Positions 1 through 8,950 of a stretch of DNA of 64,000 nucleotides are shown piece by piece; within the stretch, counting starts at the first letter, position 1, and every line of letters begins with the position of its first letter. The stretch is from Collinsella sp. An2 (lineage in GTDB: Bacteria; Actinomycetota; Coriobacteriia; Coriobacteriales; Coriobacteriaceae): the NCBI RefSeq assembly GCF_002160065.1, contig NZ_NFJW01000003.1, positions 145,571-209,570 on the forward strand, written 5' to 3'. The notes beneath the pieces were generated by a model. It did not search any database and had not been told where the DNA came from. It was given only the letters and a program-made list of their open reading frames with translations. The position numbers and the translations under genes were made by a program.

Positions 1-1
1 C

Positions 2-2809
2 GATCTTGAGTCCCGCGCCAAGGAGGGCGAGGCCTCGCTCGAGGTGGCGCGCTACCGCATGGCCGAAAAGGAGCGCGAGCTTGAAAAGCTTCAGGTCATG
101 CTCGAGGAGAAGGGCCTGTTTGTGGGCGACCTCGGAGAGCAGCGCCGCCGCGTGCAGGACGTCGTGGGCCGCATGAACTCCGACATGCGCCTGCTCGAGG
201 AGAAGGGCCACAACATGGTGACCCGCCTCTCCGAGATGCGCGGCACCCTGTCGGGCTCCGAGCATCAGCGCCGCCGCGTTGCCGAGGACCTCGAGCATGT
301 GCGCACACAGCTGGACGAGGTGACCGCAGAGCTTTCCGTTGCCGAGTCCGACGTGGCCGAGCTCGAGCCTGCCGCCGATCGTATCCACGCGCGCCGTGTG
401 GAGCTCGACGACCAGATCGGCGCACTCACGCGTGAGCAGCGCGAGGAGCAGCGTCGCGCCGACAACGCCTCGCTTTCGCTTGCCAAGGTAAAAGAGACGC
501 TCTCGAACGCCGAGCTTGAGGACGATCTCTACGCGTCGCGCCTCGACCAGCTTGCCGAGGCCATCGATACCGTGCAGGCATCGCTTGAGAGCAGGCGTGG
601 TCGCGCCGAGGAGCTTGAGGCAGAGCTCGCCCAGGCAAAGCAGGCTAAAGAGGATGCCCAGGGAGCCATCGACGTGGCGCAGCGCGCCCTCAACGAGCTG
701 TCGGCCAAGGAGTCCGAGGCGCGCGACCGCCTGGGTGAGGTTCGTATGGAGCTGTCGAGCTTGCGGAAGCTCGATGCCCGCCTGGCGGATTCCTCGCCGC
801 TCACGGCGCGGGTCGCGCAGGCGTGCGCGGACTCGGTGGAGGCGCGCCTGGGAGACGTCATCGAGGCGCCGCAGGAGCTTGAGTCGCTCGTCGAACAGCT
901 GCTTGCCGACGATATCGACGCCCTGGTCATGACCGACGCTGCGGCCATTCGTGCTGCGGGCGCCTGCGCGCAGGAGGACGGCGCCTCCGGCGAGGCCCTG
1001 CTCATCTCGCGCGGCGTTGCGCCGGTGGGCGCCGCCGACGGCGCTGCGGGACGGCGCCTGGTGGAGCTGCTGCAGGTCCGCGATGGGTATGGACCTGCCG
1101 TCGCGGCGCTTCTGGGACACGTGCAGCTTGTCGATTCGCTTGACGAGGCGCTTGACGCGCCGGTGGTCCCCGGCGTTCTCTACGTGACGCCCGATGGCAT
1201 GCGGGTGCGCGATGGCGGCGTGGTACGCGTGGGTTCGGGCGCCGATGCCTCTGCGGGTGCCCTTGAGCGCAAGCGTCGCATCCGTGAGCTCGCAGGGTTG
1301 GAGCCCGATCTTTCGGCCACCTTTGAGCATGCCGGCCAGCAGGTCGACGAGGCCCGTGTGGCGCTGACCCAGGCCCGCTCCTCTGAAGGCGATGTTGCGG
1401 GCGAGATTGCGCGCCTGGAGGGAGAGCGCTCGTCGGTGCTCGCCGAGATCGGGCGGCTCGAGCAGTCGCTGTCGTCGTCCCTTGCCGACCAGACGCAGCT
1501 CACGCATCGCCGCGAGAAGGCAGCCGAGCAGGTGCGCGCGGCACAGCCCCAGGTCGAGGAGCTCTCGCGCACGCGTGACGAGGCCCGTGCCCGCGTGGGG
1601 GAGCTTGCGTCCCAGCTTGCCGAGCTCAACGATGAGTTCGATCGGCTGCGCCGCGAGGACGCCGAGGCCGCCGGCAAGCTCGGTGACGCGAAGGTCCGCC
1701 GCGCGCAGGCGAGCGAGCGCAAGCGTAGCCTGGAGCGTCGCGCGCCCGAGCTGGAGCGTCGCCTCGAGGGCATCGATCGACGAATCCGGGCCACCACCCA
1801 GGCGTCGCGTTCCCTTGAGGTGCTGAGGCTTCGCGTCGACCCGCTGCACGACCGGTATTCGGCGCTTCTTGAGCGCGCCATGGACTGGGCTGCTCGCCTG
1901 CGGGACCAGGCGTCTCTTGAAGAGGCCGATTCGGCGAGCCTGAAGGCCACGATCGAGGAGGCCAAAGAGCAGGTCGCTGCCGCCAAGCGTGAGGTCGACG
2001 AGGCGTCTTCCGACCAAAACGAGTTTCAGGTCGCCCGCGGCAAGCTTGAGGTCAAGGTCGAAAACGCCATCAAGGCCATCACCGCCGACGGGAAGACGGT
2101 GCTCGAGGAGGCGCTGGCGCTTCCTGCGCCCGAGGACCGCGACGCGGCCGAGCGAGAGCTGAACGACCTCGCTCGCCAGATCAATAACCTCGGCCCGGTC
2201 AACCAGGTGGCGATGGAGGAGTACGAACGCCTGCGCGAGCGCGCCGACTACATCGCGTCCCAGCTGGCCGACCTTGAGGCGGCCCGCAAGGCGCTCACCA
2301 AGATCACGGCAGCCATCGACCGCAAGATGCGCAACGCCTTCCTTACGACCTTCGACAAGGTGGACGCCAACTTCCGCGAGGTGTTTGGCATGCTGTTCCC
2401 CGGCGGACAGGCCCATCTTGAGATGACCGACCCGGAGCACCCCGCCGACACGGGCATCGAGGTCGTCGCGCAGCCGCGCGGCAAGCGCATCACCAAGATG
2501 ATGCTCATGAGCGGCGGCGAGAAGAGCTTGACGGCGCTTGCGCTGCTCTTCGCGGTCTATCGCACGCGCACGGTGCCCTTCTACGTGCTCGACGAGGTCG
2601 AGGCGGCGCTTGACGACTCGAACCTCTCGAAGCTGCTCGATGCCATTGACGTGCTGCGAAAGTCCACGCAGCTGCTTGTGGTTTCGCATCAGCGCCGCAC
2701 CATGGAGGACGCGGACGTGCTCTACGGCGTATCCATGCAGGCCGACGGAGTGAGCCGCGTGGTGAGCCAGAGACTTGATCGCACGACAGGAAAGGTTGTG
2801 AATGCATAA
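2..2809 (+). CDS. smc: Chromosome partition protein SMC (5' end outside window)
   Basis: This is the C-terminal ~935 residues of the SMC ATPase that condenses and segregates the chromosome with ScpA and ScpB. The reading frame is open from base 2, so the N-terminal Walker A half lies upstream; the GTG at 44 is only the first start-like codon in the window. Long heptad-type coiled coil flanks a globular hinge at about visible residues 275-415. The ABC signature LMSGGEKS lies near base 2510 and Walker B FYVLDEVEAALDD near 2580. The stop overlaps the ftsY start (TAATG). SMC-FtsY adjacency is common in Gram-positive bacteria and suggests co-transcription. Confidence 0.95.
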   Translation, partial: DLESRAKEGEASLEVARYRMAEKERELEKLQVMLEEKGLFVGDLGEQRRRVQDVVGRMNSDMRLLEEKGHNMVTRLSEMRGTLSGSEHQRRRVAEDLEHVRTQLDEVTAELSVAESDVAELEPAADRIHARRVELDDQIGALTREQREEQRRADNASLSLAKVKETLSNAELEDDLYASRLDQLAEAIDTVQASLESRRGRAEELEAELAQAKQAKEDAQGAIDVAQRALNELSAKESEARDRLGEVRMELSSLRKLDARLADSSPLTARVAQACADSVEARLGDVIEAPQELESLVEQLLADDIDALVMTDAAAIRAAGACAQEDGASGEALLISRGVAPVGAADGAAGRRLVELLQVRDGYGPAVAALLGHVQLVDSLDEALDAPVVPGVLYVTPDGMRVRDGGVVRVGSGADASAGALERKRRIRELAGLEPDLSATFEHAGQQVDEARVALTQARSSEGDVAGEIARLEGERSSVLAEIGRLEQSLSSSLADQTQLTHRREKAAEQVRAAQPQVEELSRTRDEARARVGELASQLAELNDEFDRLRREDAEAAGKLGDAKVRRAQASERKRSLERRAPELERRLEGIDRRIRATTQASRSLEVLRLRVDPLHDRYSALLERAMDWAARLRDQASLEEADSASLKATIEEAKEQVAAAKREVDEASSDQNEFQVARGKLEVKVENAIKAITADGKTVLEEALALPAPEDRDAAERELNDLARQINNLGPVNQVAMEEYERLRERADYIASQLADLEAARKALTKITAAIDRKMRNAFLTTFDKVDANFREVFGMLFPGGQAHLEMTDPEHPADTGIEVVAQPRGKRITKMMLMSGGEKSLTALALLFAVYRTRTVPFYVLDEVEAALDDSNLSKLLDAIDVLRKSTQLLVVSHQRRTMEDADVLYGVSMQADGVSRVVSQRLDRTTGKVVNA

Positions 2810-3723
2810 TGGGACTCTTTGACGCGCTGTCGCGCGGTTTGAAGCGCAGCCGCGAGGCCTTGAACGAAGTCTTCTACTTCGGCGGCGAGGTCACCGAGGA
2901 GTTTTGGGAGGAGCTCGAGGACACCCTGGTCATGGGAGACATGGGTGCCGAGATCTCCATGCAGGTGACCGACGACCTGCGCGACGTGGCGGCACGCAAG
3001 AACCTTACGACGGCGCCTCAACTGCGCCGTGCCCTGGCTGAGCGCCTTGCGGAGAGCTTCGTGGTCCCCGAGCACGACCCCTTTGACGACACGCCTTCGT
3101 GCGTGCTGTTCGTGGGCATCAACGGCGCGGGCAAGACCACCACGGTGGGAAAGATCGCCAGCGCCGCGCACGAGAAAGGTAAGAACGTCGTCATCGGCTC
3201 TGCCGACACCTTCCGCGCCGCCGCTATCGAGCAGCTTGACGTATGGGGCAAGCGTGCCGATGTGCCGGTGGTCAAACGCGACCGCGGCGCGGATCCTGCC
3301 AGCGTGTGCTATGACGTTCTCGACGAGGCCGATCGCCGCGGGTCCGACCTTGTGCTCATCGACACCGCAGGCCGCCTGCACACCTCTCCCGAGCTCATGC
3401 GCGAGCTTGCCAAGGTGGTCAACGTGACGCGCAAGCGTGCGGCGAAGTGCCGTGCCGGCGCCATGCCGGTCTCGGTCGTGTTGGTCATCGACGCGGGTAC
3501 GGGCCAAAACGGCCTCAACCAGGCTGTTGAGTTCAACGAGGCGCTTGGCCTGGACGGCATCATCATGACCAAGCTCGACGGCACCGCGAAGGGCGGCATC
3601 GCCATGGCCGTAGCCTCCAAGCTCAAACTTTCCATCTACCGTATCGGCGTCGGCGAGCGCATCGAAGACCTGCAACCCTTCGACCCCCAAGCCTTCTGCC
3701 GCGCCCTCGTAGGCGAGGAGTAA
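2809..3723 (+). CDS. ftsY: Signal recognition particle receptor FtsY
   Basis: FtsY is the membrane-associated SRP GTPase receptor, which docks Ffh-ribosome complexes at the translocon. The 304 residues hold only the NG core; the acidic A domain of enterobacterial FtsY is absent, as is usual in Gram-positives. Walker A GINGAGKTTTVGK lies near residue 103, followed by DTFRAAAIEQLDVW, the G3 motif DTAGRLH, TKLDGTAKGG (G4) and the closing GVGERIEDLQPFDP. The ATG overlaps the smc stop by one base, so translation is probably coupled. It is followed by a palindromic repeat and then ffh, its functional partner. Confidence 0.96.
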   Translation: MGLFDALSRGLKRSREALNEVFYFGGEVTEEFWEELEDTLVMGDMGAEISMQVTDDLRDVAARKNLTTAPQLRRALAERLAESFVVPEHDPFDDTPSCVLFVGINGAGKTTTVGKIASAAHEKGKNVVIGSADTFRAAAIEQLDVWGKRADVPVVKRDRGADPASVCYDVLDEADRRGSDLVLIDTAGRLHTSPELMRELAKVVNVTRKRAAKCRAGAMPVSVVLVIDAGTGQNGLNQAVEFNEALGLDGIIMTKLDGTAKGGIAMAVASKLKLSIYRIGVGERIEDLQPFDPQAFCRALVGEE

Positions 3724-3827
3724 CGTCAACCTCCTCCTCCCGCATGGTAGAGTTGCACATACGTAACCGCTACCACCCAGTCAACCTTCCAGTTCCTTGT
3801 CTCTCGCGAGTACGTGAGCACTGCGCA

Positions 3828-3917
3828 GGGCCTTTGCCCTTGAGGTCCTTCGCGAGTTCCGCAGCGAGCCCCGCGAGCGAGGACTGTCCGAGCAGAGGAC
3901 CTCAAGGGCAAAGGCCC
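3828..3917. repeat. Palindromic repeat, family A copy 1 (ftsY-ffh spacer)
   Basis: Two perfect 22-bp inverted arms (3828-3849 and 3896-3917) flank a 46-base core. The reverse complement of the core carries TGCTCGGACAGTCCTCG and CTGCGGAACT, which recur in the core of the element at 8093-8195 although the arms differ completely. As RNA it would form a very stable hairpin between two SRP genes. It lacks a 3' T-run, so it is not a plain terminator. Confidence 0.8.
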
Positions 3918-3948
3918 GTCCGGGAGCACTACCACGATAGGAGCCCTC

Positions 3949-5433
3949 ATGTTTAATAGCCTTTCCGATCGCTTGACCGATACCTTTGACCGCCTGCGCG
4001 GCAAGGGCAAGCTCACCGAGGCCGACATCACGGCGGCGATGCGCGAGATCCGCATGGCGCTGCTCGAGGCCGACGTCAACTACAAGGTCGTCAAGGATTT
4101 CGTCGCCCGCACGCGCGAGCGCTGCCTCACCGTTGAGGTCATGGACTCGCTGACGCCCGCCCAGAACGTCGTGAAGATCGTGCTCGACGAGCTCATCGAG
4201 CTCCTTGGCTCGACCGAGAGCAAGCTCGTGCTGTCCAACCGCATCCCCAACGTCATCATGCTCGTGGGCCTTCAGGGCTCCGGTAAGACGACGGCTGCGG
4301 CCAAGCTCGCCTTTATGCTCAAGAAGCAGGGCCGCTCTCCGCTGCTTGCGGCGTGCGACGTGTACCGTCCCGCTGCAGCCGACCAGCTTGCCACGCTCGG
4401 CGGCGAAATTGGCGTGCCGGTGTTCCGCGGCGACGGCCAGCATCCGGTCGATATCGCCAAAGGCGCGGTTCGCGAAGCCGTCGACCACATGCGCGATGTG
4501 GTCATCGTCGATACCGCCGGCCGCCTGCAGATCGACGAGCAGATGATGCAGGAGGCCGTCGACATCAAACGTGCCGTGAAGCCCGACCAGGTGCTCATGG
4601 TCGTCGATGCCATGACCGGCCAGGACATCGTGAACGTCGTCTCCACCTTCGCCGAGCGCACGGATTTCGACGGCGTGATCATCTCGAAGCTCGACGGCGA
4701 CGCCCGCGGCGGCGGCGCGCTTTCGGTCCGCCAGGTCACCGGTAAGCCCATCAAGTTTGTCTCGATGGGCGAAAAGCCCGACTCGCTCGAGGTTTTCAAC
4801 CCCGAGCGCATGGCGAAGCGTATCCTGGGCATGGGCGACGTCGTCGGCATCATCGAGAAGGCCCAGGAGATGGCCGACGCCGAGCAGGTTGAGGCTGCCG
4901 AGCGCATGCTTCGCGAGGGCTTTACCATGAACGACATGGTCGACCAGATGCGCGCCCTGAAGAAGATGGGTGGCATGAAATCGATCATCGGCATGCTGCC
5001 GGGCGGCCAGAAGCTGCTCAACCAGATGGGCGGCAACGTCGACGAATCCGTCATGGACAAGATCGAGGCCATGATCATGTCCATGACCGCTGAGGAGCGC
5101 CTGAAGCCCTCGATCATCAACGGACAGCGCCGTGCTCGTATCGCCCGCGGTTCGGGCACTACGCCCACCGACGTGAACAACCTCATGCGCCAGTGGGGCG
5201 AGATGAACAAGATGATGGGCAAGATGCGCTCTATGTCGCAGCAGATGGGCGGCAAGAAAGGTAAGAAGGGCAAGAAAGGCAAGCGCATGCGCATGCCGGG
5301 AATGCCCGGGATGAGCGGCATGCCTGGCATGGGCGGCGCGAATCCCTTCGCAGGCTTCGGCGGCTCGGGTGGCGGCTCCGACATGGACATGCTCCGCGCG
5401 ATGGAGCAGCAGATGAAGGGCAAGAAGTTCTAA
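3949..5433 (+). CDS. ffh: Signal recognition particle protein Ffh
   Basis: Ffh is the SRP54 GTPase, which binds signal sequences and 4.5S RNA and delivers nascent chains to FtsY. The 494 residues show the N domain, the G domain (GLQGSGKTTAAAK near residue 107, DVYRPAAADQL, DTAGRLQ, SKLDGDARGG) and a methionine-rich M domain from about residue 300. The tail is Lys/Gly/Met-rich (GKKGKKGKK followed by MPGMPGM). AGGAG at 3938-3942 supports the ATG at 3949. It converges with the merR gene downstream, leaving only 16 bases between them. Confidence 0.97.
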   Translation: MFNSLSDRLTDTFDRLRGKGKLTEADITAAMREIRMALLEADVNYKVVKDFVARTRERCLTVEVMDSLTPAQNVVKIVLDELIELLGSTESKLVLSNRIPNVIMLVGLQGSGKTTAAAKLAFMLKKQGRSPLLAACDVYRPAAADQLATLGGEIGVPVFRGDGQHPVDIAKGAVREAVDHMRDVVIVDTAGRLQIDEQMMQEAVDIKRAVKPDQVLMVVDAMTGQDIVNVVSTFAERTDFDGVIISKLDGDARGGGALSVRQVTGKPIKFVSMGEKPDSLEVFNPERMAKRILGMGDVVGIIEKAQEMADAEQVEAAERMLREGFTMNDMVDQMRALKKMGGMKSIIGMLPGGQKLLNQMGGNVDESVMDKIEAMIMSMTAEERLKPSIINGQRRARIARGSGTTPTDVNNLMRQWGEMNKMMGKMRSMSQQMGGKKGKKGKKGKRMRMPGMPGMSGMPGMGGANPFAGFGGSGGGSDMDMLRAMEQQMKGKKF

Positions 5434-5449
5434 CGCGCCTGCCGCGCCT

Positions 5450-6295
5450 CTATTTGACCTGAATCTCGATACGGGTGAGAAACTCGTCGGGATTGGCCGT
5501 ATCGCGGTTGTCGATCTCGTAGAACTCGTAAGGCTCTTCTGCGAGGTCGAGCCCGTGCTCGGATGCGTACGCGAGCATGCGCCGGTATACTTCGGCGTTT
5601 TGCTCGTAGGGGCCTCGGTAGCGCAGGGTAAGGTAGTCGCCTGCGGGCAGAAGTTCGTCGTAGGGCGCCGTTTCGTTCTCTGAAACGGCTCCCTCGTCGT
5701 TGTGCTCCAATACGAAGAACACTGAGTCGTAGACGTTGGCGCGCCCCGCCCGAAGTTCCTGTTGGGAAAGCCGCCCACCTATCTCGAGCATGTTGAGGTG
5801 GGGGAGAACGTGCTCATACTGGCGGTGGAGCCGCTGGATCAAGAGGTCCATCTCTTCGTCACGCTCGATATGGGCCGACAGCTCGACGCAGGCGCGGGAC
5901 GCTCGCCGCTCGATAGTGGGAGCGTCGACCGTTCGGGCCGATGCCTCTGCAAGCGCCTGGGCGCGTGCGCGGACCGCGGCGCGATCTGCGGTAAGCTGAG
6001 CGATGCGCTCGTCGAGCAAGCGCTCCTCTTTCTCCAGAAGCGCTAGGGTGGAGGCAAGACTTTGCTGGTCAAGGTAATCCTTGATGGCTTTCATGGGCAT
6101 GTCCAGCCGGCGCAGGTCCTTGATGAGTGACAGCTTGAACATATCGTCGAGCTCGTAGTGACGATAGCCATTAGACGCCCGACGCGGCGTGATGATGCCA
6201 AGCCGTTCGTAATAGCGCAGCGAGTCGATACCGATGCCAAAGAGGCGGGACACCTCGCTGATGGTATAGCTGCCTTTGATGTGGCCGCTCTCCAC
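5450..6295 (-). CDS. MerR-family transcriptional regulator with GyrI-like effector domain
   Basis: This 281-residue BmrR-like regulator has an N-terminal MerR helix-turn-helix at about residues 8-80 (YTISEVSRLFGI, LRYYERLGII, NGYRHY). A dimerising coiled coil of about residues 85-125 follows, then a C-terminal effector-binding domain of the GyrI/BmrR type ending FYEIDNRD and RIEIQVK. Such proteins usually sense hydrophobic cations or drugs and twist promoters with long spacers. It is divergent from the YitT-like gene, and the shared intergenic region holds a matching palindrome with a 19-bp spacer. The ligand cannot be told from the sequence. Confidence 0.88.
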   Translation of the reverse strand: MESGHIKGSYTISEVSRLFGIGIDSLRYYERLGIITPRRASNGYRHYELDDMFKLSLIKDLRRLDMPMKAIKDYLDQQSLASTLALLEKEERLLDERIAQLTADRAAVRARAQALAEASARTVDAPTIERRASRACVELSAHIERDEEMDLLIQRLHRQYEHVLPHLNMLEIGGRLSQQELRAGRANVYDSVFFVLEHNDEGAVSENETAPYDELLPAGDYLTLRYRGPYEQNAEVYRRMLAYASEHGLDLAEEPYEFYEIDNRDTANPDEFLTRIEIQVK

Positions 6296-6313
6296 GGAGC
6301 CTCCATAGTTCGC

Positions 6314-6344
6314 TTGACTCTGGTACCGTACCAGAGTTTACCCT
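6314..6344 (+). promoter_or_regulatory. MerR-type promoter/operator with 19-bp spacer
   Basis: A -35 box TTGACT (6314-6319) and a -10-like TACCCT (6339-6344) are separated by 19 bp. The spacer holds the dyad CTCTGGTAC-CGTACCAGAG. An over-long spacer centred on a palindrome is the hallmark of promoters activated by MerR proteins. It points toward the YitT-like gene and lies just upstream of the merR start, so it probably also serves autoregulation. Confidence 0.75.
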
Positions 6345-6384
6345 AGGCTCCGTTCGTACCCTAAAGATAACGGAGACGTGTATC

Positions 6385-7095
6385 GTGTGCTCTCAGCTTA
6401 TGGCAAAAGCGCGCGCAAGCGTGCGGGAAACGCTTGCGGCAACAAGCCCTCTGGAGCTTGTGCGGCGCCTCGCCACCATCGCGCTTGGATGCGCCATCCT
6501 CACGTTTGGCATGCACAACATCCATCAGGTGGTCGGCATCACCGAGGGCGGTGTGCTCGGCGGCATTCTGCTGCTCAACCATTGGTTTGGCATCGATGCC
6601 TCCGTGGCGTCGCCTCTGCTCGACATCGTGTGCTATACGGTTGGCTTGTTCGTGCTGGGCGCGGGCTTTCTGGGCTGGTCCGCTGTCTCGAGCGTGCTCC
6701 TTGCCCTGTTCTACGCGCTTTGGGAGCGCCTGCCGCATCTGTTGCCCAACCTCTCTGCACACCCCTTGGTGGCCGCGATTCTTGGCGGCATGTTCGTAGG
6801 TGTCGGCGCGGGTCTTGTGGTGCGGTGCAACGCCTCTGCAGGTGGCGATGACGCGCTGGCGCTTTCCATCCACAAGGTCTTTGGCCTCAAGCTCGCTCGG
6901 TGCTACCTCTTTACGGACCTTACGGTGCTTGTGCTCTCGCTCTCCTATATCCCGCTCACCAAGATCGCCTTCTCTATTGTCACGGTGTTCATCTCGTCGC
7001 CGATCATCGACTTCGTGCAGGGGTTTGGCCGCGGCGATGCCAGTGCTCCGTCGGGCTCCCTTGGAGGCACGAAGGCGCTTTCTTCGGAGGAGTAA
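6385..7095 (+). CDS. YitT/DUF161-like integral membrane protein
   Basis: This 236-residue protein has about six hydrophobic segments, for example ALGCAILTFGMHNI, GVLGGILLLN, LVAAILGGMFVGVGAGLVV and IAFSIVTVFISSPIIDF. The central VRCNASAGGDDALAL block resembles the glycine/aspartate motif (T/S-GG-D-x-LA) of YitT-family proteins. Their transported substrate is unknown. GGAG at 6371-6374 supports the GTG start; the ATG at 6400 lacks a site. It lies directly behind the MerR-type promoter, so it is the likely regulated target and a candidate stress or efflux membrane protein. Confidence 0.7.
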   Translation: MCSQLMAKARASVRETLAATSPLELVRRLATIALGCAILTFGMHNIHQVVGITEGGVLGGILLLNHWFGIDASVASPLLDIVCYTVGLFVLGAGFLGWSAVSSVLLALFYALWERLPHLLPNLSAHPLVAAILGGMFVGVGAGLVVRCNASAGGDDALALSIHKVFGLKLARCYLFTDLTVLVLSLSYIPLTKIAFSIVTVFISSPIIDFVQGFGRGDASAPSGSLGGTKALSSEE

Positions 7096-7191
7096 GGTCT
7101 GGGGACGAGGCTTTGACGGCGTGGCGTTTCTCGACATCTTGGACAAAACGGTGAGGTCTTCGGCCGGCGTCGGGGCGCGCTGTGTTCACGC

Positions 7192-7197
7192 TACAAT
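7192..7197 (+). promoter_or_regulatory. Possible -10 box of thyA
   Basis: TACAAT sits 33 bases before the thyA start in a non-coding stretch. No convincing -35 hexamer is visible at 16-18 bases upstream. Confidence 0.35.
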
Positions 7198-7230
7198 GGG
7201 TTGGCAACCTATACGAGGCAGGAGGCGCGC

Positions 7231-8079
7231 ATGAGCAAGGCTGACCAGCAGTTTGTAACGATGTGCACGGATATTTTGGAGCACGGTACCACGACGCAGG
7301 GCGAAAAGGTGCGCCCCCATTGGGAGGACGGCACGCCTGCCTATACGATCAAGAACTTCGGCGTGACGGCTCGCTACGACCTTCGCGAAGAGTTCCCGGC
7401 GCTCACGCTTCGGCGCACGGCGCTCAAGAGCGCGATGGACGAGATTCTGTGGATCTATCAGCGCAAATCCAACAACATCCACGACCTAAACAGCCATATC
7501 TGGGACGAATGGGCCGACGACTCCGGTTCCATCGGCAAGGCCTACGGGTATCAGATCGCACAGAAATCGCAGTATCCCGAGGGCGAGTTCGACCAGATGG
7601 ACCGCGTGCTCTACGACCTTACGCACACGCCGTACTCGCGTCGCATCATGACCAACATGTACACCTTCGCCGACCTGCACGAGATGCACCTGTATCCCTG
7701 CGCCTACAGCGTTACCTATAACGTCACGCACGCTGAAGGTGACGAGAAGCCTACGCTCAACATGTGCCTCATGCAGCGCAGCCAGGATATTCTTGCTGCA
7801 AACAACTGGAACGTTTGCCAATATGCGATTTTGCTCATGATGGTGGCGCAGTCTGTGGGCATGGTCGCCGGCGAGCTGCTGCACGTGATCGTGGACGCCC
7901 ACATCTACGACCGTCACGTGGACATCGTCCGCGAGCTCATCACGCGTCCGCAGTATCCCGCACCCACGGTGCGGCTGAACCCCGAGGTCACGAACTTCTA
8001 CGACTTCACGACCGACGACCTCATTGTCGAGAACTACCAGCACGGCCCGCAGGTGAAGAACATTCCGATCGCGGTGTAG
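7231..8079 (+). CDS. thyA: Thymidylate synthase ThyA (divergent subfamily)
   Basis: ThyA makes dTMP from dUMP using methylene-tetrahydrofolate. The 282-residue protein has the catalytic Cys in HLYPCAYSV, the phosphate-binding QRSQD, the NNWNVCQYA asparagine segment, DAHIYDRH and a C-terminal KNIPIAV. The His normally following the catalytic Cys is Ala, and the usual GGDxH is VDAH; I recall the same layout in clostridial ThyA. AGGAGG at 7220-7225 fixes the ATG at 7231; the earlier in-frame TTG at 7201 lies before this site. folA follows, completing the dTMP cycle. Confidence 0.93.
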   Translation: MSKADQQFVTMCTDILEHGTTTQGEKVRPHWEDGTPAYTIKNFGVTARYDLREEFPALTLRRTALKSAMDEILWIYQRKSNNIHDLNSHIWDEWADDSGSIGKAYGYQIAQKSQYPEGEFDQMDRVLYDLTHTPYSRRIMTNMYTFADLHEMHLYPCAYSVTYNVTHAEGDEKPTLNMCLMQRSQDILAANNWNVCQYAILLMMVAQSVGMVAGELLHVIVDAHIYDRHVDIVRELITRPQYPAPTVRLNPEVTNFYDFTTDDLIVENYQHGPQVKNIPIAV

Positions 8080-8092
8080 GAAACGTCAAGGG

Positions 8093-8195
8093 GGGCGCCT
8101 CGCGCCGGCTTATCATCCTGTGCTCAAACAGTCCTCGGCTGCGCTTCGCTTGCCTGCGGAACTGCGCCAGGACGATAGGCCGGCGCGAGGCGCCC
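8093..8195. repeat. Palindromic repeat, family A copy 2 (thyA-folA spacer)
   Basis: Inverted arms 8093-8119 and 8169-8195 match at about 25 of 27 positions, and the outer 17 bp are perfect. They flank a 49-base core with ACAGTCCTCG and CTGCGGAACT, shared with the element at 3828-3917 in opposite orientation. The arm sequence (GGGCGCCTCGCGCCGGC) is unrelated to that of the other copy. Confidence 0.8.
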
Positions 8196-8253
8196 GTGCA
8201 CGGTTATTTCAATGTGCGTGACCATAACACGGCTCCCAAAGAAGGAGGATCAA

Positions 8254-8790
8254 GTGAGCAGAAAGCTTTCTGCGATCGTGGCGGTGTGCGACGACTGGGG
8301 CATTGGACGGGATGGCGACATGGTCGTTGCCAATCGCGCCGACATGCGGCACTTTGTGCGGTGCACCACGGGCCATACCGTCATCATGGGCCGTAAGACC
8401 TTGGAGAGCTTTCCGGGTGGACGTCCGCTCAAGGATCGTCGCAACATCGTGCTCACGCGAGACGAGACCTTTGTTCGTGAGGGCGCAGAGGTCGTGCATT
8501 CCGTCGACGAGGCGCTCTCGGCGCTCGCGGACGAGGAAGAGGCGTGGATCATCGGCGGCGGCGAGGTCTATCGGCTGATGCTTCCGTACTGCTCGAAGGC
8601 TGTGGTCACGAAGAACCACTGCGTTCGCCCGGCCGATACGTACTTTCCCAACCTCGATGACGACCCATCGTGGCAACAGGTGGAGTCCTCACCCGTCGAG
8701 CAGATCGGGGCAGGGGAAGGCGACAAGGGCATATCGTATTCGTTTGTGACCTACGAGCGGGTGGATGAGCCTGAGGGCGCGCGGCAATAA
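8254..8790 (+). CDS. folA: Dihydrofolate reductase
   Basis: FolA reduces dihydrofolate produced by ThyA back to tetrahydrofolate with NADPH. The 178 residues show AVCDDWGIGRDGD, the acidic RADMRHF, the NADPH motif IMGRKTLESFPGGRPL and WIIGGGEVYRLML. The usual Leu-Pro-Trp of the Met20 loop reads Met-Val-Val. AAGGAGG at 8242-8248 fixes the GTG start at 8254. It is separated from thyA by the palindromic repeat. Confidence 0.93.
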   Translation: MSRKLSAIVAVCDDWGIGRDGDMVVANRADMRHFVRCTTGHTVIMGRKTLESFPGGRPLKDRRNIVLTRDETFVREGAEVVHSVDEALSALADEEEAWIIGGGEVYRLMLPYCSKAVVTKNHCVRPADTYFPNLDDDPSWQQVESSPVEQIGAGEGDKGISYSFVTYERVDEPEGARQ

Positions 8791-8866
8791 GCATGCTGTC
8801 GACGTCCGCGCGGCATAGCACGGGGCACGCCGCGCTTGCGTTGTCGCTTGCGGCAGCCCCCCTGTC

Positions 8867-8895
8867 GTGCGGCGTACGAAGCGCTGCGGTATCAT
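8867..8895 (+). promoter_or_regulatory. Possible promoter of the flavodoxin gene
   Basis: TATCAT (8890-8895) lies 55 bases before the ATG, with GTGCGG 17 bases further upstream. The same TATC(A/C)T hexamer recurs before five other units in the window. Confidence 0.4.
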
Positions 8896-8950
8896 AAACA
8901 ATCACGTATCACGACAATGCCGGCGCGCTTGCGCCTTGGAAAGGTCCGCC

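Noticed and set aside
44..2809. A complete gene starting at GTG 44
   Set aside because: The frame is open to the window edge and the protein is clearly the C-terminal part of SMC.
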